DNA of 64,000 nucleotides, from the NCBI RefSeq assembly GCF_021513255.1, contig NZ_CP090977.1, positions 2,790,001 to 2,854,000 of the forward strand, in the 5' to 3' direction. Shown here in pieces: positions 18,189 through 28,679 of this stretch (the first letter of the stretch is position 1; each line of letters starts with the position of its first letter). The notes under the pieces are model-generated. The model saw only the letters and a program-made list of their open reading frames with translations. It was not told the DNA's origin and ran no database searches. The stretch comes from Planococcus sp. 107-1 (lineage in GTDB: Bacteria > Bacillota > Bacilli > Bacillales_A > Planococcaceae). The position numbers were made by a program, and so were the translations under genes.

Positions 18189-18322
18189 TTCCCACCATCC
18201 TTCCTTTAACTTTTTAATAAATATTGCTAATTTTTTACATAACATATTATGATGACATTCTTTAGTTTATGGTATCACATGATCACAGAATTTAACGAAC
18301 TTTTACCGTTGTGTAACATTGG

Positions 18323-18350
18323 TTTAAATCGCCTTTTCTTCGGCTATACT
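18323..18350 (+). promoter_or_regulatory. Possible promoter of the acyltransferase gene
   Basis: TTTAAA at 18323-18328 and TATACT at 18345-18350, 16-bp spacer, 33 nt before the start codon. Confidence 0.45.
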
Positions 18351-18383
18351 AGTCTGGTTAGCAAAATTCCGGAGGTAGGCAAA

Positions 18384-19433
18384 ATGGCTAAAGCACGTTT
18401 AACTTGGGTAGATACAGCAAAAGGTTTTTTAATGATCCTCGTTGTTGTAGGACATTATTCTGGTCCGACCATGACTGATTTTCCATTTATTAAATACATA
18501 TATTGGTTCCACATGCCCGCATTTTTTATTTTGAGCGGATTATTCTTTAAACCAATAACTGAAAACAGTAAATTGAAACCGGCAATCCATAAAAGATTGA
18601 TGCAATTGATGGTCCCTTACTTATTCTTTTTGCTTCTTCTTACATCCATAAAATATGGAATGGCGATTGGAGAAGGCACCTTTACAGCGGCATTCTTAAA
18701 GCAGGATCTGATTGAACTGGCCGTCGGCGGTCGTTTTCTACGCGGAGAGCATGGCGTCTTCTGGTTTATCACCGTGATGTTCGCTACTCATATACTATTC
18801 TTATGGATTACGCGCATGAAGCGCCTGTTCCAATTCATGATTCTCGCAGCATGTTATGCAGTAGCTGAAATTGAAGGGGCCTTTGCAATGGGTCTAGCTG
18901 GCGAACCCGATATCGCCTCTATGCAAATTCCGATGATTTGGAATCTGGATGTCGTCTTGATGGCGGTCGTTTACTTTGCCATCGGCTATTATTTCAAGAA
19001 ATTCTGGATGAATATCCCTACATTTGCACTTGCTGCCGCTGCAGCTGTCGCCTTTATGGCATTCCGTGCTGATGAAATGGGGTGGATCGATTATCATTTG
19101 AGCATGAAATTTCTCCGCTATGACCATGCTGTTCTGGATTTAGTCATTCCATTGGCGTTTACTGCCGTCATCATCGGCTTTTTTCAAAAAGTCACACCGA
19201 TTATTCGGATGCCTTGGTTTGAAAGAATTGAAGCGCATTCGATTTCGATTATGTACTTGCATATCTTCATCGGCTTTATGGTAGAAGATTTCTTGCCATA
19301 CAATGTCTTTACGTATTCTTTCTTCGGATTGATGGTTCCGATTGTGTTGTCCATCCTTATTCCCAAAACCATCCCACTTGGAGAAATCCTGATCGGCCGT
19401 TTCAAACCGCGATCCGCCATCCAAACTCATTAA
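18384..19433 (+). CDS. Acyltransferase 3 family membrane protein
   Basis: A 349-aa protein with about ten membrane helices. TWVDTAKGFLMILVVVGHYSG near the start holds the conserved His of acyltransferase 3 (OafB/OatA-like) enzymes, and YWFHMPAFFILSGLFF is the second conserved block. Such proteins O-acylate cell-surface polymers. No SGNH domain is fused. ATG 18384 follows GGAGGT. Monocistronic, with promoter and terminator of its own. Confidence 0.85.
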   Translation: MAKARLTWVDTAKGFLMILVVVGHYSGPTMTDFPFIKYIYWFHMPAFFILSGLFFKPITENSKLKPAIHKRLMQLMVPYLFFLLLLTSIKYGMAIGEGTFTAAFLKQDLIELAVGGRFLRGEHGVFWFITVMFATHILFLWITRMKRLFQFMILAACYAVAEIEGAFAMGLAGEPDIASMQIPMIWNLDVVLMAVVYFAIGYYFKKFWMNIPTFALAAAAAVAFMAFRADEMGWIDYHLSMKFLRYDHAVLDLVIPLAFTAVIIGFFQKVTPIIRMPWFERIEAHSISIMYLHIFIGFMVEDFLPYNVFTYSFFGLMVPIVLSILIPKTIPLGEILIGRFKPRSAIQTH

Positions 19434-19435
19434 AA

Positions 19436-19473
19436 AAGGGTTGTCCCAAAAGCAATTTGGGACAACCCTTTTC
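19436..19473. terminator. Bidirectional terminator
   Basis: AAAGGGTTGTCCCAAA, loop AGCA, and TTTGGGACAACCCTTT: a long perfect stem between convergent genes. Confidence 0.9.
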
Positions 19474-19476
19474 ATT

Positions 19477-21299
19477 TTATAATTTTGCATCTGCGAGCAT
19501 GTTCGCGTAAATTCCGCCTTTTTCAAGAAGCTGCTGTTGCGTGCCTGACTCAACCAACTGGCCCATTTCCATCACGAATACAACATCGGCTTTTCGGACC
19601 GTATTCAACCGATGGGCAATGACAAAGCTGGTTCTGCCGACCATCAAGCGTTCAAGCGCTTCTTGGATTTTCAATTCGGTGACGGTATCAATGCTGCTGG
19701 TCGCTTCGTCTAAAAGGAGGATAACCGGATCGGCGATCAGCGCACGGGCTATCGACAGCAATTGCTTCTGCCCTTGGCTAATCATCGAGCCGTCTCCTTT
19801 GAGAATCGTTTCATAGCCGTCTGGGAGTTTTCCGATGAACTCATGGGCATTGGCTTTTTCTGCCGCTGCCCTTACTTCTTCATCAGTCGCGTCCAGCCGC
19901 CCGTACCGGATGTTTTCATAAACACTGGCTTCGAATAAAAAAGGATCTTGCAGGACAAAAGCGATTTGCTTCCGCAATGTTTCTCTCGGCATTGACGCAA
20001 TCGGGGTGCCGTCAAGACGGATCTCACCTTCATTGGCATCATAGAATCTTGCCAATAATTGCATGATCGTCGTTTTGCCGGCACCGGTAGCGCCGACCAA
20101 AGCGGCTGTTTGGCCAATCCCCACACTAAAACTGACATCACGGATGGTCCAATCCTCTTCCGCCCCTTCGTATTTAAAAGAAACCTTATCGAACTCCACA
20201 TAGCCTTGCAATTCTTTCTCGGCATTCAACACTTGACCGTCTTTTTCTTCCGTTTCTTCCATGACGGCAAAAACACGTTCTGCTCCAGCAATGGCTGACA
20301 ATACCGTATTGAACTGGTTTGCCAAATCGTTAAGTGGACGCGTAAATTGCCGTGCATACTCCGTAAAGATGACAATCACACCGATCGAAACGCTGCCGTT
20401 AAGGGCTAATATCCCACCCACTCCAGCTACGATTGCAAAACTCGCGTTGTTAAGAAAGTTCATCACCTTTGGAATGAAACCGGAATAGGTCCAGGCCCAA
20501 AAACCGGTCTTGCGCAAGCGTTCGCTTTTTCCAAGAACTCCTCCATCACTCTCGGTTCCTGGGAAAAAGCTTTTACGATTTTCTGCCCCGAGATGGTTTC
20601 TTCGATCATCCCGTTCAATTCGCCGATGGCATGCTGCTGTTCTTTATAAAGGCGGCCTGTGCGTTTCGTAATCCATTGCATGGAAACATACATCAACGGA
20701 ATGATAATGAGCGTCAACACGGTAAGCAAAGGGCTAAGCCATAACATGACCACAACTGTTCCGGTCAAAGTCAGCAGGCTCGAAAATACTTGGATAAACG
20801 AGCTGTTTAAAGTAGAAGATACGTTTTCGATGTCATTGGTCATCCGGCTCATCAATTCACCGTGCTGCCGTTTATCGAAAAAAGATACCGGCAAGCGCTG
20901 AAGATGTTCGAATAAACCGGTACGCATCCGGTAAATGACTTGTTGAGCAATGCCGACCATCCAGTAATTCTGCAAATACAAGGAAATAGAATGGCCAATG
21001 TACACTACTATCAGCCAGGCAATAATAATTCCCATCCCGTCAAAAGCTTCCGGCACAATATACTGGTCTATAATATGGCCGATCAGAAATGGCCCCAATA
21101 GAGCCAGTGCCGAACTCACGAAGACCAATGATAATACGGCAATCAATAGGAGGCGGTGTTCGTCCACGAGTTTCCAGATGCGCAGAAGCGTTGATTTCCA
21201 ATTGTTTGCGCGTTCCGTCTTTTTATTGTCTTTCTTTTTTAAATCCTCTTTTCTGATGATCGGTTCATATCCAAAAGGGCGCCGGATGGCATCAAACAT
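19477..21299 (-). pseudogene. ABC exporter half-transporter (YfiC type), one-base frameshift
   Basis: The upstream part (21299 to about 20526) encodes six membrane helices of an ABC exporter. The downstream part encodes its end and the ATPase: Walker A GATGAGKTT, signature LSISQGQ-like ISQGQKQ, Walker B ILLLDEATSS. One T too few in the T5 run at 20526-20530 (A run on the coding strand) breaks the frame at ...EFLEK; adding it yields 607 residues, reading EFLEKSERLRKTGFW across the join. It is the second half of a heterodimeric multidrug exporter with the gene at 21292-23017. ATG 21299 follows GAGGTGG and overlaps the partner's stop by 8 nt, indicating translational coupling. Confidence 0.85.
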
Positions 21300-23017
21300 A
21301 TTCATCCACCTCTTCTTCCTGTTGTGACAAGGCTATCTGTCTGTATAAAGCGGATTTTTCCAACAGCTCTTGATGAGTCCCATAAGCTGAAATCTCGCCT
21401 TCTTCCAGCAGCAGAATCCGGTCCGCTTTCATGGCCGTGCGGATTTTCTGGGTGACTACAAGCATCGTCGCACGCTCACGGTCCAGTTCTTCCCAGAGAG
21501 CGGCTTCCGTTTTCACATCCAAGGCGCTTGTACTGTCATCTAAAATCAGGATGGACGGTTCCCGCACGAGCGCACGGGCAATCGATAGCCGCTGCTTTTG
21601 GCCGCCGGATAAATTGACGCCTTTTTGTCCGACCCTTGTATCGTAAGCTTTCGGGAAATGTTCTACCGTATCATGGATTTGTGCTTTAATGGCCGCATCT
21701 TCGAGTTCATCTTGCGCAGCCTTGTCTTTGCCCCAAGAAAGGTTATCTGAAATCGTTCCCGTGAACAGAAGCGATTGCTGCGGGACAATCCCGATGCTTT
21801 TGCGCAGCGGGCAATGACCATTCTTGGACATCTATGCCATGTATCCGCACGCTGCCTTCAGTCGCGTCGTAAAAACGCGGAATAAGCTGAAGCAATGAGG
21901 ATTTCCCTGAACCTGTCGCACCCATGATCGCCAATTTCTCGTTTGGTTTTATTTCAAACGAAATGTCTTTTAACACGTGGGCGGCAGTTCCCGGATAGGA
22001 GAATGAAACATTTTCAAAAACGACTGTTCCGTCTTCGACAGCCGCCTGCTTTCCTTGGCCGTCCTTTTCCAAAACATTTTCAGCCAATAAAATCTCTTCA
22101 ATCCGTTCAGATGAAGCCTTTGAACGGGCAAAAGCCATAATGATGAAGGAGAACATGGAAAATGCCCCGGTCATGCGCATTGCGTAGTTGACAATCGCCA
22201 CCAGCTCGCCAATCTGGGCGCCGTTTGCCTGTATTTGTGAAGCACCGAACCATAAAACGGCAAGCAGCGACACGTTCATGCCAAATAGTAAAATCGGCAA
22301 AATTGTTTCCATGATCCGGAATGCTTTGACTGTATCTATTTTCAAGGAATCGGCCACTTCAGAAAAGCGGTTCGATTCGTACCTGCCGCGGAGATACGCT
22401 TTGATCAAGCGAACAGCCTGGAGATTTTCTTGGATCATCCGGTTCAGGCGATCCAGCCGCTGTTGGACAAAGCTGAAATAGCGGACGCCTTTTAATACCA
22501 TGAAATAGAGGAATGCCAATAGGAATGGGAACACGAGAACTAAGTAAACCGCAAGCTTCGCATTGACCACCAGCGCCATGATCATACTGCCAATTACCAG
22601 GAGCGGAGCACGCAGCATGATGCGCAGTCCCATGAACAGGATCTGCTGGACGAGCGTCACATCGCTCGTCAAGCGGGTAATCAACCCGGAAGCCGGAAAC
22701 TTATTGAATGTCGCAAGCGAAAAAGATTGAATCTTGCCATACACGGCTTTGCGAAGATCAAATGAAAAACTTTGGGAGACATGCGCAGCGTAGTAGGAAT
22801 TCACGATGCCTGACAGCAAGGCAATAAATGAAAGAACCATCAGAACAATTCCATATTGGACGATCCGGTCCTGGTCTCCTTCCAGAATCCCATCGTCGAT
22901 GATTTTGGCGATGACGAGCGGCTGCATCAACTCAACTGTGAGTTCAAGCAACATAAGAAACAACGCAAAAATTATGGGGATCTTATAGGGTTTAGCATAT
23001 GCAAATACAGTCTTCAT
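21292..23017 (-). pseudogene. ABC exporter half-transporter (YfiB type), frameshifted
   Basis: Residues 1-310 form a six-helix exporter membrane domain, followed by an ATPase (GATGSGKSSLLQ Walker A; LSGGQKQRLSIARAL signature; ILILDDSTSALD Walker B, with Asp in place of the catalytic Glu). A degenerate site is usual for one member of heterodimeric exporters. The frame breaks at 21805-21811: loss of a GC dinucleotide (GCGCTG read as GCTG) fits best, because restoring it gives EWSLPALRKSIG, the expected spacing, and 575 residues. GGGGG precedes ATG 23017. It forms an operon with the YfiC-type gene. Confidence 0.85.
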
Positions 23018-23113
23018 TGGTGTGGCCCCCTAAACATTTCGAAACACGAATCTTTTGTTGACTATTATGCCACAGTTTTCTGACAACAGGTAGCAAAAGT
23101 CATTAGAAAATGA

Positions 23114-23144
23114 AAAAGGTGATGCATTTTTTGCATCACCTTTT
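23114..23144 (-). terminator. Terminator of the first EamA transporter gene
   Basis: AAAAGGTGATGCA, five-T loop, TGCATCACCTTTT. Confidence 0.85.
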
Positions 23145-23179
23145 GGTCTAAGCTTATGTAAACGTCCATGCATGGAGCT

Positions 23180-24085
23180 TTATGCTTTTTTTGTTTTCTT
23201 CTCCCCTGCGAGTGACAGCCAAGTGACGAAAACAAGCATGACAAGCGCCCCGGCAAGTTGGAGCGGCTCCAATAATTGATTGAACCAAAAGACTGAGATC
23301 ACCATTGCTGTCAGCGGTTCGAACGAAGAAAGAATGCTCGTCTCAACGGCTGTGATATAGCGCATGCTGCTCAAGAACAGCACAAAAGCAATCGTGCCGA
23401 TAATGATGATGGTACAGATTGCGAGAACCAGTCCACCCTGTGACAGTTTCGGCCATTCGTCCGAAAGAAAAATCGGATTCGCCAAGCCGAGAAAAATCCC
23501 GCCAAATAACATCGACCAGCCAACTACGAGCAGCACTCCCCATTCCTGCATCAATCTGGCCGGATACAGCGTATAGAATGCAAAAGTCAGCCCTACAAGA
23601 ATTCCCCAGAATAAAGCTTCACTGCTAATGATCAATTGCGTCGGCTTGCCGTTTGTCAAAAGCAGAAACAGCCCGGCTAAAGTTCCGATCATCCCAACCA
23701 CTTGGTAAACCGGCGGCCATTTCCGTTGGCGCAGTGAAATGAAGAGGATAATGTAAATGGGCGCCAGAAACTGCAGCAAGGTCGCAACTACCGCATCGCT
23801 CGCTTCTATGGCTGCAACAAAACTAAATTGCACACCGAGCATACCGAATAACGCAAAGATGATCAAAGGCATTATCCAGATCTTTCCCGTGAAAATAGCT
23901 GTTATCCTAACTTTTTTCAGCTTCAGGAAAAGCAATAGGAGCAATCCCGCTACGGTCAGCCGAATGGTCAGTAAGAACGAAACTGATATGCCGAACTCTG
24001 CCATTGTCCACTCCATTAGAGGGCCTGTCGCACCCCACAGCATAGCCCCCGATAAAATCATGGCAATCCCTTTCAAACGTTCCAT
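23180..24085 (-). CDS. EamA/DMT-family transporter
   Basis: A 301-aa protein with ten predicted helices in two EamA repeats. The first helix shows MILSGAMLWGATGPLMEW and the second repeat has SFEPLTAMVISVFWF, both typical of drug/metabolite exporters. Substrate unknown. ATG 24085 is chosen because AAAGGAGC lies just upstream; reading from 24142 has no site. A terminator-like hairpin at 24107-24132 stands only about 15 nt before the ribosome site, so expression needs read-through or an unusual control. Confidence 0.85.
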   Translation of the reverse strand: MERLKGIAMILSGAMLWGATGPLMEWTMAEFGISVSFLLTIRLTVAGLLLLLFLKLKKVRITAIFTGKIWIMPLIIFALFGMLGVQFSFVAAIEASDAVVATLLQFLAPIYIILFISLRQRKWPPVYQVVGMIGTLAGLFLLLTNGKPTQLIISSEALFWGILVGLTFAFYTLYPARLMQEWGVLLVVGWSMLFGGIFLGLANPIFLSDEWPKLSQGGLVLAICTIIIIGTIAFVLFLSSMRYITAVETSILSSFEPLTAMVISVFWFNQLLEPLQLAGALVMLVFVTWLSLAGEKKTKKA

Positions 24086-24106
24086 CAAATCGCTCCTTTC
24101 CATATG

Positions 24107-24132
24107 AAAAACCAATCCCGGGAGATTGGTTC
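24107..24132 (-). terminator. Terminator or attenuator hairpin between copD and the EamA gene
   Basis: On the minus strand AACCAATC, loop TCCCGG, GATTGGTT, then TTTC. It follows copD by about 75 nt and lies immediately before the next gene's ribosome site. Confidence 0.65.
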
Positions 24133-24205
24133 CAGTTTTCATTGACTAAATTCCAATACGGCTTCACTGATTCTCATAGACGCAGATAGGCGCTGCATTG
24201 TTTTT

Positions 24206-25267
24206 TCAATAAGACATATTTAACATTAAACCGATATAAGATGCAATGATAAATCCGCTTCCGCATAAAATTGATAGCCAAGGCGATAATGCGCGCTTGT
24301 AGCCAATGACCATCATGGCAAGCAGCAGCAGCCCCAGTACAATAAATAAAATGCCGTTAATGGAGGCATCCCAGCTTCCATCGATCGGGATATAAAGGGG
24401 ACCTTTCAACATTTCTACAAATGGCGCCGGCCCTTCCGATCTGAATGTGTTATTGATATTATGCGGCGGTGCTTGCTTGCTCATGAATGCCGTAAATAGA
24501 AAAACGAGAAGCAATAGGCCGCTTTCTGCGCGGAGCCACGCCCGTTCATAATATTTTCGTTTATTCAAGAAGGCATTGATCGCTGCTGCTGCGAGCAGCG
24601 GCACGATGCTCAAATGCTTCAGCAACAAGAGCTGGCCATAAGGCAATACCCAGGAGCGGGCATATTGCGAAGGTTCTACGAAAAACAACATGATCGCAAC
24701 GCCGCTCGCAAACAAGACGGCGACACAAGCGATGGCAAACGGCGTAAACCACGAAAGAAAACTTCGCCATTCCGTTTTGCTTTCCGCAAACCACGAAACA
24801 TGCAGCAAAATTCCTGTCCAAACGGCCATCGCGAGAAAATGGATCGTATGGCTCGCAAATCCTCCCCATAAATTCAAGGTCGAAACATGGCTGAAGTAGC
24901 CGACCGCTAATATAAGGACGCCTAAAAAATACACGGTGATATGTTTTGAAAAATTGAGCAAGGTTGCTGCTGCTAAAATGATGCAGAATAATCCCGTCAC
25001 GATCCAGCCATGGCCAGTCCGGTAATCCACTAGCACCTTAAAGAAAACAGCAAACCAACTTTGGTCGTCTGCAAGGAAGTTCGTCAATTCGATGACCGGT
25101 GCCAAGGAAAACAAGGCAATGGCAGCTACGCTCAATAGTTCAAGAACTTTCGATTCACGGAGAACCGGCTTTTTCGAAATCGGTACGAACTTCAAAACAA
25201 CCGAACCTGCCAGATATGAAAATGCGATGTAGACGAAAACATCGGACAAAGCCGTAAAAGCGATCAT
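24206..25267 (-). CDS. CopD-family copper transport membrane protein
   Basis: A 353-aa protein with about nine membrane helices. The central part SHTIHFLAMAVWTGILLHVSW carries the His and Trp residues of the CopD domain. CopD works with CopC in copper uptake across the membrane. Its ATG overlaps the copC stop by 4 nt (25264-25267), so the pair is translationally coupled. Copper binding is inferred from the family. Confidence 0.85.
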   Translation of the reverse strand: MIAFTALSDVFVYIAFSYLAGSVVLKFVPISKKPVLRESKVLELLSVAAIALFSLAPVIELTNFLADDQSWFAVFFKVLVDYRTGHGWIVTGLFCIILAAATLLNFSKHITVYFLGVLILAVGYFSHVSTLNLWGGFASHTIHFLAMAVWTGILLHVSWFAESKTEWRSFLSWFTPFAIACVAVLFASGVAIMLFFVEPSQYARSWVLPYGQLLLLKHLSIVPLLAAAAINAFLNKRKYYERAWLRAESGLLLLVFLFTAFMSKQAPPHNINNTFRSEGPAPFVEMLKGPLYIPIDGSWDASINGILFIVLGLLLLAMMVIGYKRALSPWLSILCGSGFIIASYIGLMLNMSY

Positions 25268-25824
25268 CGTTTGTTCTTCATGAGCTTAACCATTCCCGCC
25301 GCGACTAAAATAATGGCAGCAACAATCAATACAGTCACCCATACGTTGCTGTTTTCTTCCTCGCTTTGTGCGGTTTCGGCAGCTTCTGCCGTTTCATTTT
25401 CTGCCGTTTCATCAGACTCTTCTTCAATTGCCGGTTCTTCTTCAGCCGGTTCTTCTGCAACTTCTTCTTGAGGAGCTTCAACATCTACACCAAAAAGAAT
25501 TTGCCCTTCAATCGGATGTCCGTCTTCACCGATGATTTTCCAGTCGATGATGTATTGGCCATTTGGCAGTTCGTTCGTTACTTCACCGGTCATAATATTA
25601 TCAGATACGGTGATTTCACCTAACTCAATGGAAGCTTCTGGCCCGCTTAACGTCATGGAACTGCCTTCTTCGATCACTGTTCCGAATTCCAGTTCAATAT
25701 TTTCTGGCTTAGTAGACAATACTTCCCCTTCGGATGGATTGGATTCAGTCAACGTGGTGTGCGCCATCACAGTAAATGGCACGAGGGAAATAAATAAAAT
25801 TAACAAAATGGCAACTTTTCTCAT
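25264..25824 (-). CDS. CopC-domain copper-binding protein with C-terminal membrane anchor
   Basis: A 186-aa exported protein: signal peptide to about residue 21, with mature start AHTTLTESNPSEGE (the N-terminal His is the CopC copper ligand). A beta-sandwich follows to about residue 120 containing IIGEDGHPIEGQILFGV with the second His. Then come a Glu/Ala-rich linker (about 122-158) and a membrane helix ending in MKNKR. This resembles the CopC part of Bacillus YcnJ split from its CopD part. First gene of a two-gene unit. Confidence 0.88.
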   Translation of the reverse strand: MRKVAILLILFISLVPFTVMAHTTLTESNPSEGEVLSTKPENIELEFGTVIEEGSSMTLSGPEASIELGEITVSDNIMTGEVTNELPNGQYIIDWKIIGEDGHPIEGQILFGVDVEAPQEEVAEEPAEEEPAIEEESDETAENETAEAAETAQSEEENSNVWVTVLIVAAIILVAAGMVKLMKNKR

Positions 25825-25939
25825 GAATTATCTCACTTCTTTCAAATTTTTCATTTTTTCTTCCCCCATTCTCTCATGATTGCTACAATAAATATAGTTA
25901 ATGTATAGTAAAATAATTGATACAAAAATTGGGAAAAGG

Positions 25940-25968
25940 ATGACGATAGTCCTTTTCTTCTCTATAAT
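25940..25968 (+). promoter_or_regulatory. Likely sigma-A promoter of the EAL-domain gene
   Basis: ATGACG at 25940-25945, a 17-bp spacer and a consensus TATAAT at 25963-25968, 33 nt before the start codon. Confidence 0.6.
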
Positions 25969-26000
25969 GAAGGTAGACTTACGAGAAGGAGCGTCATGGC

Positions 26001-28007
26001 ATGAGCGAATTGCAACAAATACTTTCCGACAACCTGGTTTTTAACCATATCCCTTTTCCCATCATCATCATGGATAAAGACGGACTTGTGGTATGGTGCA
26101 ACCGTCATGCGGAGCGTGTATTTCAATTAGAACCTGAAACGATTAAAGGTACATTATATCCTTATATGAATCCCGAAAAAGCAGCTCTTTACAAACAAAC
26201 ATGGGAAAACATCATACATAGCAAAGAGCCGATCCGTTTCGAAGAGATAGAAGTTGGCCTTGGAGATGGAACACGTACGTATACGACAATTGTGACCAAA
26301 GCTTTTGCTTCCGGCGATGAGCGATTTGTAATGTCCATATTTGAAGTGGATGAATCCACGGAAGAAATATCGGCTAGCCGCGAATTGAACAGCCTGCGCG
26401 ATGGGTTGGATGCTTCATTCATGTTGTTGTATTTTGATGAAGAATTCTTGATTACTTATGCCAATCCGTTATTCCTGAAATTAAGCAAATGGACGCCGAA
26501 ACGGATTCTCGGCAAACCCATCTGGCAAATGTTCGGCGAAGAAAGCGACGATGTGAATTTCGTTGAAAACTTGATCAGCACGTTAAGAAGCGGCAAAGTA
26601 TGGAATGGCCAAGCCAAGAAATTGAAAAAAGACGGCGAAGAATATTGGGTGGAATTAACAGCGATTCCGATGGATTTAAAAGGGGACGATACGTATTACA
26701 TCTTCTTGGAAAAAGACATCACTGCTGCTAAAAAAGCGCAGCACCATTTAGAAGAAATTGCCTTCATTGATCCGATTACCGGACTTGAAAACCGCCATCG
26801 CCTTGAACAAGTAGTCAATGACCATATTAAAGAAGGAAAGCATTTTTCATTCGTCTTCTTTGATATTGACCGTTTTTATACATTGCGCGACGTTTCCGAT
26901 ACAGATACCGAAAACGAATTATTGACTGAATTTACAAAACGCCTGCGCATGTATTTTTCGGATTCGATCATTACGCGTGCAGGATTGCATGAATTCGCGT
27001 TGATTACGCCTCTTAGCAATTGGTTTATCGAAGGCTTCCTGCATTATTTGCAGCAGCACCCGATCTATATCCAAGGAACTGCGATTCCGTTGACAGTGAG
27101 CGGTGCCATTACCCGTTATCCGGAAGACCAGCAATCCTTTGTCCACTTGATCAAAGCTTCTCATGTTACCATTAAAAAAGTAAAAGAGCGCGGCGGCAGT
27201 GCGATTTCAGCATTGACTTCCGACGACCATGAACGGTTGAACCGCAAATCCTTGATTGAAAAACGCCTAATCCATGCATTAGACCGCCACAACTTGCATT
27301 TAATGTACCAGCCGCAAGTCAATTTGAGCACGGGGATCGTCGAGCGCGTCGAAGCTTTGGTGCGCTGGGAAGATTCTGAAGTGGGCATCGTAACTCCGGA
27401 AGAACTGATTCCGATTGCCGAAGAAAATGGCATGATCCATGAAATCGGCATGTTTGTTCTCGAAACGGTTTGCGCCCAGATAAAAGAATGGAACTCCCGC
27501 GGCATCCACATGAACGTCAGCATCAACTCGTCTATCCGGGAATTCCGCGATAAGGATATGGCAAAATCATTCTTGGAACAAATCCAGTTGAATAGCTGTG
27601 ATCCAAGTGCTTTGACCATCGAAATCACTGAGAAATTTGCACTGGAAGCAGAAGCAGAGCGTTCCATCATCAAACAGATGAAACAATTAAACCAGGCAGG
27701 AATTTCGTTCGCCCTTGATGATTTTGGAACGGGTTATGCATCATTCCGCTATATGCTGATGTTGCCGATCTCAAGCTTGAAGATCGACCGGACCATTATC
27801 CAGTCCATCACGAAACAAGAAAAAATGCAGAAAATGATTAAAGGCATGATCCAATTCGGCAAGAGTCTGGACTTCCAAGTCATTGCCGAAGGCGTCGAGA
27901 CCAATGAACAACTGGAACTTTTACGTGCCATGAACTGCGACATGATCCAAGGCTTCATCACCGGGCACCCAATGGAAGCAAAAGAGTTGGAGAAATGGTT
28001 GAATTAG
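26001..28007 (+). CDS. PAS-GGDEF-EAL cyclic-di-GMP phosphodiesterase
   Basis: A 668-aa cytoplasmic protein: two PAS domains (about 10-125 and 130-245), a GGDEF domain (about 250-410) and an EAL domain (about 420-668). The GGDEF signature is degenerate (AGLHEF), so it should not make c-di-GMP. The EAL part keeps EALVRW, NVSINSS, EITE, DDFGTGYAS, KIDR, AEGVET and QGF, so it should hydrolyse c-di-GMP. There are no membrane segments; signals are likely sensed by the PAS domains. AGAAGGAG precedes the start. Monocistronic. Confidence 0.9.
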   Translation: MSELQQILSDNLVFNHIPFPIIIMDKDGLVVWCNRHAERVFQLEPETIKGTLYPYMNPEKAALYKQTWENIIHSKEPIRFEEIEVGLGDGTRTYTTIVTKAFASGDERFVMSIFEVDESTEEISASRELNSLRDGLDASFMLLYFDEEFLITYANPLFLKLSKWTPKRILGKPIWQMFGEESDDVNFVENLISTLRSGKVWNGQAKKLKKDGEEYWVELTAIPMDLKGDDTYYIFLEKDITAAKKAQHHLEEIAFIDPITGLENRHRLEQVVNDHIKEGKHFSFVFFDIDRFYTLRDVSDTDTENELLTEFTKRLRMYFSDSIITRAGLHEFALITPLSNWFIEGFLHYLQQHPIYIQGTAIPLTVSGAITRYPEDQQSFVHLIKASHVTIKKVKERGGSAISALTSDDHERLNRKSLIEKRLIHALDRHNLHLMYQPQVNLSTGIVERVEALVRWEDSEVGIVTPEELIPIAEENGMIHEIGMFVLETVCAQIKEWNSRGIHMNVSINSSIREFRDKDMAKSFLEQIQLNSCDPSALTIEITEKFALEAEAERSIIKQMKQLNQAGISFALDDFGTGYASFRYMLMLPISSLKIDRTIIQSITKQEKMQKMIKGMIQFGKSLDFQVIAEGVETNEQLELLRAMNCDMIQGFITGHPMEAKELEKWLN

Positions 28008-28012
28008 TGTAG

Positions 28013-28140
28013 AAAAGCGGAGGTGCCTGTTTAGCTTCGACAAGCTTAAGGCAGAACACGAAGGAAATCCTGAATTCCGTAGTGGGCTGACTTAAGACCT
28101 CGAGAAGCTAGGCACCGCAGCTGGACATCGAAAAGCGGAA
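28013..28140 (-). repeat. Dispersed intergenic repeat, copy 2
   Basis: A minus-oriented type A unit: GAAAAGCGGA border, GACAAGCTTAAG and opposing CTTAAGACCTCGAGAAGC arms, and a second GAAAAGCGGAAGCG border at 28131-28144. It occupies the gap between the EAL gene and the convergent exporter genes. Confidence 0.7.
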
Positions 28141-28177
28141 GCGGCCACATTCCACTTCCAAAACACCTATAACTATA

Positions 28178-28227
28178 AAAAATCGGCATGTCCAAAACAT
28201 CAGTTTTGGGTCATGCCGATTTTTCTT
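28178..28227. terminator. Strong bidirectional terminator
   Basis: AAAAATCGGCATG (28178-) with CATGCCGATTTTT, extended inward by CCAAAAC/GTTTTGG around loop ATCA. It overlaps the stop codon of the exporter gene. Confidence 0.9.
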
Positions 28228-28667
28228 TGGATGCGTTTCGCTTGCCGCTTGAAAAAGAGCTGCATCAAGACTTCTGCAAATACCAGTCCCATTGCGACCG
28301 CACCTGAAATCATCAAAGCTTCAGAAGCGTAAGTGATGGCTTCCAAGTAATTATTCTCTACAATATTACGCATTGCATTATAAGCTTTGCTTCCTGGAAC
28401 TAACGGAATGATGCCCGCAACACTGAAAATGATCATCGGCATCTTGAACTTTTTAGCCAATAAGTGGGCAACTAACGCCACCCCAAAAGCTCCGGCAAAA
28501 GATGCTTGCGTGGTATCGTCCAACACCAATACATAGCTCCGGTAAATCAGCCATCCGGTCATACCCACCAGCCCGCAGCTGAGCAAAGTTTTTCGAGGTG
28601 TATTGAAAATAACGCCAAATGAGCCTGCTGCTAAAAAACTAAGAAACGCTTCTAATGGCCAATTCAT
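28200..28667 (-). CDS. Threonine/serine exporter subunit, ThrE C-terminal (YjjB) type
   Basis: A 155-aa, four-helix membrane protein matching the YjjB/ThrE-C family: LEAFLSFLAAGSFGVIFNTPRK in part at the start, and VAGIIPLVPGSKAYNAMRNIV as the conserved PLVPG loop. It pairs with the preceding YjjP-type gene (12 nt apart) to form a split ThrE-like exporter of threonine, serine or other small acids. Confidence 0.85.
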   Translation of the reverse strand: MNWPLEAFLSFLAAGSFGVIFNTPRKTLLSCGLVGMTGWLIYRSYVLVLDDTTQASFAGAFGVALVAHLLAKKFKMPMIIFSVAGIIPLVPGSKAYNAMRNIVENNYLEAITYASEALMISGAVAMGLVFAEVLMQLFFKRQAKRIQRKIGMTQN

Positions 28668-28679
28668 CCAATCCCTCCT

